In this document: positions 59,222 to 64,000 of the stretch, one piece after another
Numbering within the stretch: the first letter of the stretch is position 1
How the letters are laid out: each line of letters opens with the position of its first letter
Assembly: GCF_004124275.1 (NCBI RefSeq)
Contig: NZ_CP027218.1
Coordinates: 1,615,501 to 1,679,500 of the forward strand
From: Pseudomonas sp. DTU12.3
GTDB lineage: Bacteria > Pseudomonadota > Gammaproteobacteria > Pseudomonadales > Pseudomonadaceae
DNA: 64,000 bases
Direction: 5' to 3'
The notes under the pieces: generated by a model
Databases searched by the model: none
What the model saw: only the letters and a program-made list of their open reading frames with translations
Told to the model about the DNA's origin: nothing
Position numbers and translations under genes: made by a program

Positions 59222-60781
59222 TTACGATTCTTCCGCCACCGGCGTCGGGACCGGCTCGGGCGTTGGTGTCGGGCCTGCGCGGCGGCTTTCCTGGAACCAG
59301 TGCAGGGCGATCAGCACCAGGGTCGGTACGCCGAGCAGGGCGGTGATGAGGAAGAAGCTGTGATACCCGAACTTCTCGACCATCACCCCGGAATAGCCGC
59401 CCATCAGACGTGGCAGCAGCAGCATGATCGAGCTGAGCAGGGCGTATTGCGTCGCCGAGAACTTCAGGTTGGTCAGGCTCGACAAATAGGCAACGAACGC
59501 CGACGTGGCGAGGCCCGAGCTGAAGTTGTCGAGGGAAATGGTCACTACCAGCATCTGCAGGTTCGGGCCCATGTCGGCCAGCATCACGAACAGCAGGTTG
59601 GTCGCCGCCGAGGCTACGCCGCCGATGAACAGAATCGGCAGAATGCCGAAACGCACGATCAGCAGACCGCCCATGCCTGCACCGACGAGGGTCATGATCA
59701 GGCCGAAGATCTTGCTCACGCTGGCGATCTGATCCTTGGTGAAGCCTTGGTCGATATAGAACACGTTGGCCATGACACCCATCACCGTGTCCGACATTCG
59801 ATAGGTGGCGATCAGGCCGAGCAGCAACAGCGCTTGCCAGCGGTAACGCAGGATGAAGTCGTTGACTGGCGTCAGTACCGGCGCCAGGCCGCGGCGGCCC
59901 ATGGTCGACAGGCACAGACCGGTCAGCAGCGTATAGAGAATGGCGCGCAGGAAGGCGCGGTCTTCGAGCAGCAGGTCAAGCGGACTCATGCCGCCGAACA
60001 GCACGCTGGCGAAGTCGGTGTTGTAGAGTTGGGTGAACATCGCCGGTACGGACACCAGCAGGACGATCAGCACGAACACCGACATCAATTGATGCATGAA
60101 GGTGTAGCGCCCGGCCTGCAGTTGGGTGCGCAGCGGCACGGGTGGCTCGCGCATGAACAGCGTGGTCAGCAGCGCGGGCACCATCAATGCGCCGAACAGC
60201 ACGTAAGTGCCGGTCCAGGCCGTGTGTTTATAGTTGAAGCCGGTAGAGCCGAAGCCTTCAGCGAAAAACAGTGCTCCGGCAGTGGCGAGCAGGGCTGCGA
60301 CGCGATAACCGGACATGTAGCTGGCGGCGAGGGCGGCCTGACGGTTGTCCTCGGCGATTTCCAGGCGATAGGCGTCGACCGCAATGTCCTGGGTGGCAGA
60401 GGCGAAAGCGACGACAACGGCAATGGCGATCAGCCAGGACAGGTGTTTCTGCGGATCGCAGAAACCCATGCCGATCAGGCCGAGGATCACCAGCACCTGT
60501 GAGAGCACCAGCCACGAGCGGCGACGGCCAAGCTTGCCGAGCAACGGCAGGCGCCATTGGTCGAGTAACGGTGACCAGACCCATTTGAACGCATAGGCCA
60601 GACCGATCAGGCTGGCGTAACCGATGGTTTCACGGGCGACGCCCGCTTCACGCAGCCAGACTGAAAGCGTCGAAAACACCAGCATGTACGGCAGGCCGGC
60701 GGCGAAACCGAGCAGCAACAGCACGAGCGTCGAAGGACTGGCATAGGCGGCGAGCGCGGCGCGCCAGGTTTTACGGGGCAT
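59222..60781 (-). CDS. ampG: AmpG-like muropeptide MFS permease
   Basis: A 519-residue MFS protein. LLLGFAAGLPYMLVFSTLSV, EAGVARETIGYASLIGLAYA, KWVWSPLLDQWRLPLLG and ASATQDIAVDAYRLE are AmpG hallmarks; 12-14 membrane segments. AmpG brings GlcNAc-anhydroMurNAc peptides into the cell for wall recycling and thereby affects ampC induction. P. aeruginosa has two AmpG paralogues, so exact orthology is open. Confidence 0.85.
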   Translation of the reverse strand: MPRKTWRAALAAYASPSTLVLLLLGFAAGLPYMLVFSTLSVWLREAGVARETIGYASLIGLAYAFKWVWSPLLDQWRLPLLGKLGRRRSWLVLSQVLVILGLIGMGFCDPQKHLSWLIAIAVVVAFASATQDIAVDAYRLEIAEDNRQAALAASYMSGYRVAALLATAGALFFAEGFGSTGFNYKHTAWTGTYVLFGALMVPALLTTLFMREPPVPLRTQLQAGRYTFMHQLMSVFVLIVLLVSVPAMFTQLYNTDFASVLFGGMSPLDLLLEDRAFLRAILYTLLTGLCLSTMGRRGLAPVLTPVNDFILRYRWQALLLLGLIATYRMSDTVMGVMANVFYIDQGFTKDQIASVSKIFGLIMTLVGAGMGGLLIVRFGILPILFIGGVASAATNLLFVMLADMGPNLQMLVVTISLDNFSSGLATSAFVAYLSSLTNLKFSATQYALLSSIMLLLPRLMGGYSGVMVEKFGYHSFFLITALLGVPTLVLIALHWFQESRRAGPTPTPEPVPTPVAEES

Positions 60782-60824
60782 GGGCTGAAGTCTGCCTCAA
60801 GATTGCGAAAACAAAGCGCGCACT

Positions 60825-61178
60825 CTAACCGCTGTGCTCTACCGGACGCCAGCCATGACGCTGAATATCCACACGATTATTCCGGACGGTGATGCCTTCC
60901 GTGCGCAATCGCGCCCGTTGTTCATCGCCTGAGGGTGTGCCCAGCGGCAGGCTGATCCGACCGCCGGCGCCCAATACGCGGTGCCAGGGCAGTTTGGTAT
61001 CGCCAGGCAACTGGCTTAAGGTGCGTCCGACCCAGCGCGCGGCGCGCCCCAATCCGGCGAGTTCGGCTAACTGGCCATAACTGACGACTTTACCTTCGGG
61101 CACTTGCGCGAGGGTCGAGTAGAGCGCCGTGCGTCGGATTTGCGCTTCGCTGTCAGCTTCGTGGGTCGGGTCTGTCAC
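60825..61178 (-). CDS. Alkyltransferase-like protein (Atl, MGMT family)
   Basis: A 117-residue MGMT-like protein in which the alkyl-acceptor Cys of PCHRV is Trp (PWHRVLGAGGRISLP). Such Atl proteins bind O6-alkylguanine and flag it for repair rather than removing the alkyl group. VSYGQLAELAGLGRAARWVG is the DNA-binding helix region. The start codon is GTG. Confidence 0.9.
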   Translation of the reverse strand: MTDPTHEADSEAQIRRTALYSTLAQVPEGKVVSYGQLAELAGLGRAARWVGRTLSQLPGDTKLPWHRVLGAGGRISLPLGTPSGDEQRARLRTEGITVRNNRVDIQRHGWRPVEHSG

Positions 61179-61342
61179 GGGCGTGGTTCCTGAACTTCGG
61201 CGTGATGTTCGTTTAAGGGTAATCCGTCGCCGCGCTGTTGAGAAATGAACTCAATAGAAATAGTCCGGTCAGTCCTTGTCAGGGTCTTATTCCTACGGAT
61301 AATGCCGACCTTTTTTCGCAAACCTGAGCCCTCGATTCGCTT

Positions 61343-62350
61343 ATGTTGTCCAGAACCTTGCTGTGCCTTGCTGTTTTCAGTGCGTCTACGCCCCTGCTTG
61401 CCGACACCGTCTGGTTGAAGAACGGTGACAAGTTGAGCGGCACAATCACCGTGTTCGATGGCGGTAAGCTGTTGATCCAGACCAAGTATGCCGGTGCCGT
61501 CACGATTGACTGGAAAGAGGTCAAGACTCTGGACAGTGATCAGCATTTGCTGGTCAAGCAGGACGCTTACACCGGAGAGGTGTCGAAATCGCTGACCGCC
61601 GCTGAAGACGGCAAGGTCACCCTGGCCAATGGCGAAGCACCGAGAACGGTCGAGCTGGCGAGCATTCAGCAGATTCTCAAGCCGAAACCGGTGGTCGAGG
61701 ATCTGGTCTGGAAGGGTAATGTCGATATGGCGCTCGATTATCAGCGCGCCGAAAAGGACACCGACGACTACGACGTTGGCTTCAAGACGTCTGCTCGTCA
61801 TGGCCGCTGGCGCCACACCGCCGAAGGCGAATACAACCGCGAAGTGCAGGACGACGAAGTCACGACCAACAACTGGCGCGCCGAATACTCCCTCGACCGC
61901 TTCCTGACGGACAAATGGTTCTGGCAGGGGCGTTTGAATTACAAGCGTGATTACGTCGAAGAGTTGTCCCGTCAGCGCGTGGTCGGTACCGGTCCGGGTT
62001 ATCAGTTCTGGGATGACGAGCTGGGTGCGTTCTCGCTGGGCTCGCTGCTCAACCGTACCGATTACGAGTACAGCGATGGCGGCAAGGACAACTTCTACTC
62101 GGTCGCGATGAAGTGGGACTACAACCGTTACCTGATCGGCAAAAAGGTCGAGTTCTTCACTAACGGTGAAATCGGCAAGCCGTTGTCCGGCGTGGCTGAC
62201 TATGCGCTGGATGCCGAGATGGGCTTGCGCTACAAGGTCACTGACTGGGCGTCGCTGAACCTCAAGGCTGAGCGCGATATCATCAGCGGCACCAACGATG
62301 CTGACTTGAACAAAACCCGATACACCGCAGGGTTTGGCGTGGCCTGGTAA
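61343..62350 (+). CDS. DUF481 (YdiY-like) outer-membrane protein
   Basis: A 335-residue protein with a signal peptide (MLSRTLLCLAVFSASTPLLA). Residues about 22-110 are a DUF-type beta region (VWLKNGDKLSGTITVFDGGK), then a DUF481 beta-barrel with alternating strands and a terminal aromatic (GFGVAW). Related E. coli YdiY is acid/salt-induced; function unknown. Confidence 0.87.
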   Translation: MLSRTLLCLAVFSASTPLLADTVWLKNGDKLSGTITVFDGGKLLIQTKYAGAVTIDWKEVKTLDSDQHLLVKQDAYTGEVSKSLTAAEDGKVTLANGEAPRTVELASIQQILKPKPVVEDLVWKGNVDMALDYQRAEKDTDDYDVGFKTSARHGRWRHTAEGEYNREVQDDEVTTNNWRAEYSLDRFLTDKWFWQGRLNYKRDYVEELSRQRVVGTGPGYQFWDDELGAFSLGSLLNRTDYEYSDGGKDNFYSVAMKWDYNRYLIGKKVEFFTNGEIGKPLSGVADYALDAEMGLRYKVTDWASLNLKAERDIISGTNDADLNKTRYTAGFGVAW

Positions 62351-62359
62351 GGCACAAGC

Positions 62360-62429
62360 AAAAGATCGCAGCCTGCGGCAGCTCTTACAGGGATTAATGT
62401 AGGAGCTGCCGCAGGCTGCGATTTTTTTT
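62360..62429. repeat. REPIN (AAAAGATCGCAGCC type) with T-tract
   Basis: AAAAGATCGCAGCCTGCGGC and complement with a short loop, ending in a run of eight T, so it may double as the terminator of the DUF481 gene. Confidence 0.9.
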
Positions 62430-62452
62430 GCGCCTGAAAAACAGACGCCCAC

Positions 62453-62488
62453 AAAAAAGCCCCGCTTTTAAGGGCGAGGCTCTTTTCT
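62453..62488 (-). terminator. Terminator of the cold-shock gene
   Basis: On the minus strand GAGCCTCGCCC pairs with GGGGCTTTTTT after a short AT-rich loop, 15 bases past the stop. Confidence 0.8.
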
Positions 62489-62502
62489 AAAGAAGCTACA
62501 AG

Positions 62503-62712
62503 TTAGATAACTTGTACTTCTTCAGCTTGCATGCCTTTCTGACCGCGGGTAGCGATGAAAGAAACCTGTTGGCCTTCTTTCAGGCTTTTGAAGCCGTCGG
62601 ATTGGATAGCTTTGAAGTGAACGAACAGGTCGTCACCGGATTGTGGAGTGATGAAGCCGAAGCCTTTTTCATCGTTGAACCACTTAACGGTACCGGTTTG
62701 GCGATTAGACAT
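62503..62712 (-). CDS. CspA-family cold-shock protein
   Basis: A 69-residue single OB-fold protein with both RNA-binding motifs: [17 protein letters not shown] (RNP1, KGFGFI) and DLFVHF (RNP2). It melts structured RNA. AAGGAG precedes the ATG. Which Csp paralogue it is cannot be settled here. Confidence 0.95.
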   Translation of the reverse strand: MSNRQTGTVKWFNDEKGFGFITPQSGDDLFVHFKAIQSDGFKSLKEGQQVSFIATRGQKGMQAEEVQVI

Positions 62713-63066
62713 GGTGTAACTCCTTGAACAAAGATAACTGCGACTCAGGAAGAACCCTGGCCGAGACTGAGTGCAAAGAGCAGGAAAAATTCTTGTAGAT
62801 GGTTGGATCGAAATTCAACATATCGTGTAGAGATTCTCAGTGACACAAGCAGCACAGTGGCGCCACCTTAACCCTTTTTCCGAGACGTGCCAATGCTTCT
62901 TGCGAAGGTTTCTGAGATTTAGGGATCGACGGTGTGACGGTTCGTCGCCAGACCGCGTAAATCATGGGGGATCGGCGAGAATTGCAGCCCGCACTTTGAA
63001 CCCGGCGGCGCGCCCGGTAAGATGCCGGACAGAATTTTTCCACCTCGCTATTCAGGACACCCCGCC
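62713..63066. other. Divergent control region of csp and dcd
   Basis: A 354-base region without genes. The csp side is AT-rich for about 130 bases, as expected for the long 5' leader of a cold-shock mRNA. No clear promoters were fixed. Confidence 0.5.
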
Positions 63067-63633
63067 ATGAGCATCAAATCGGACAAGTGGATTCGCCGCA
63101 TGGCGCAGGAACACGGCATGATCGAGCCGTTCGTTGAGCGCCAGGTGCGTGGCAACGACGACAACCGAGTGATCTCCTACGGTGTGTCGAGCTACGGCTA
63201 CGATGTGCGTTGCACCAATCATTTCAAGGTGTTTACCAACATCAACTCGTCGATCGTCGACCCGAAAAACTTCGATCCGGGCAGCTTTGTCGACGTCCAC
63301 AGCGATGTCTGCATCATTCCGCCGAACTCGTTCGCACTGGCCAGCACCGTCGAATATTTCCGCATTCCGCGCAATGTATTGACCATCTGCCTGGGCAAGA
63401 GCACCTACGCGCGCTGCGGCATTATCGTCAACGTCACTCCGCTCGAACCAGAGTGGGAAGGTCACGTGACCCTGGAATTTTCCAACACCACCAACCTGCC
63501 GGCAAAAATCTACGCCAACGAAGGCGTGGCGCAGATGCTCTTCCTCGAATCCGATGAGGAATGTGAAGTTTCCTACAAGGATCGCGGCGGCAAGTACCAG
63601 GGCCAGCGTGGCGTGACTCTGCCGCGTACCTGA
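63067..63633 (+). CDS. dcd: dCTP deaminase
   Basis: A 188-residue dCTP deaminase (dCTP to dUTP, for dTMP synthesis). [56 protein letters not shown] with the catalytic Glu, and the closing [13 protein letters not shown] are diagnostic. Confidence 0.97.
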   Translation: MSIKSDKWIRRMAQEHGMIEPFVERQVRGNDDNRVISYGVSSYGYDVRCTNHFKVFTNINSSIVDPKNFDPGSFVDVHSDVCIIPPNSFALASTVEYFRIPRNVLTICLGKSTYARCGIIVNVTPLEPEWEGHVTLEFSNTTNLPAKIYANEGVAQMLFLESDEECEVSYKDRGGKYQGQRGVTLPRT

Positions 63634-63740
63634 TTCGTCCATCCGGCGGATGTCGGGAATTCTTTGGCGGGCAGACACTCTATGGGGTGTACTGCCCGTT
63701 TTTGTTTCTGGCAAAGCGGGCCTTCGCCGAGGAGTGCTCC

Positions 63741-63950
63741 ATGAAGATCGACCCGCATATCACTGCCGAGCTGGCAAGGCTTGAGCCCAATCAGGTTGGC
63801 GTATTGGCCTGGTCCTTGTTGGCACAACCATCCTTGAGCATGGCCGGTGGAATTCCCGGTCAGCCCGATCCCGACACGCCCAACGAACAGCCGACCGAAC
63901 CGGGCGAACCGACCCTGCCGGATGAGCCACCACCGGCGCCAGTGGCCTGA
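63741..63950 (+). CDS. Small proline-rich protein of unknown function
   Basis: A 69-residue protein. The N-terminal 30 residues (MKIDPHITAELARLEPNQVG) look folded, while the rest is a Pro/Glu/Thr-rich low-complexity tail ending EPPPAPVA-like. GAGGAG precedes the ATG at 63741. I do not recognise the family. Confidence 0.6.
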   Translation: MKIDPHITAELARLEPNQVGVLAWSLLAQPSLSMAGGIPGQPDPDTPNEQPTEPGEPTLPDEPPPAPVA

Positions 63951-63965
63951 TGCTTGTGCTTCTCT

Positions 63966-64000
63966 AGGAGCAACGCTTGCTCGCGAAGCCGTCTGTCTTT
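63966..64000. repeat. Partial REP element at window end
   Basis: TAGGAGCAACGCTTGCTCGC resembles the left arm of the GTGGGAGC-type REP with two changes; the right arm is beyond the window. Confidence 0.7.

Overview
The window looks like chromosome of a fluorescent Pseudomonas (P. fluorescens group). It is GC-rich, has the Pseudomonas gene neighbourhoods cinA-recA-recX, erdR-dgkA, finR/fpr and mprF with its partner hydrolase, and carries many copies of the REP/REPIN repeats typical of this group. Species calls rest on recalled family knowledge; no search was run.

Region 1 (1-33969) is a double tailocin (phage-tail bacteriocin) locus just upstream of cinA-recA-recX. It opens with the C-terminal half of a PrtR/LexA-like self-cleaving repressor, then a promoter overlapped by a cluster of inverted ATGCAT-type repeats. 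Next come three small tail-fibre-assembly-like genes, each flanked by copies of the same terminator-like hairpin, and a holin. Tailocin 1 (3152-15600) has the P2-like R-pyocin order: PA0615-like protein, V, W, J, I, fibre H, chaperone, sheath, tube, E/E' chaperone with a -1 frameshift, tape measure, U, X, D. Tailocin 2 (15773-32869) has the Mu-like order: gp37, DUF2635, sheath, tube, gp41 chaperone with a second -1 frameshift, tape measure, gpN, gpP, gp45, gp46, gp47, gp48. It ends in five fibre genes that share one N-terminal anchor but have different C-terminal domains; four are followed by a chaperone and the fifth by a 72-residue protein. A GH19 endolysin and a nested Rz/Rz1 spanin pair close the locus. 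The only holin seen is at the front and the only endolysin and spanins are at the back, so both tailocins probably share one lysis module. No capsid, terminase, integrase or replication gene is present, so this is not an intact prophage.

Region 2 (34037-45538) is housekeeping: cinA-family, recA (LexA box) and recX, a LOG-family protein, small conserved proteins, a DTW-domain tRNA-modifying enzyme, erdR, dgkA, finR/fpr, trmO, rhlG, a DUF1456 protein and an RsuA-family pseudouridine synthase with a degenerate signature.

Region 3 (45730-64000) holds a GNAT acetyltransferase, rimO, kup, the mprF/aminoacyl-PG hydrolase operon, two tandem initiator tRNA genes with identical terminators, dinB (LexA box), a lipoprotein gene, proS, an AmpG-like permease, an alkyltransferase-like protein, a DUF481 outer-membrane protein, a cold-shock protein and dcd.

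A common thread is SOS. DNA damage would activate RecA, which should promote cleavage of LexA (opening recA and dinB) and of the PrtR-like repressor (opening the tailocins). The most unusual parts are the five-fibre array with two interchangeable chaperone families, the chaperone-plus-hairpin cassette series in the leader, paired frameshift signals in both tailocins, and a perfect terminator hairpin inside the start of the endolysin gene.
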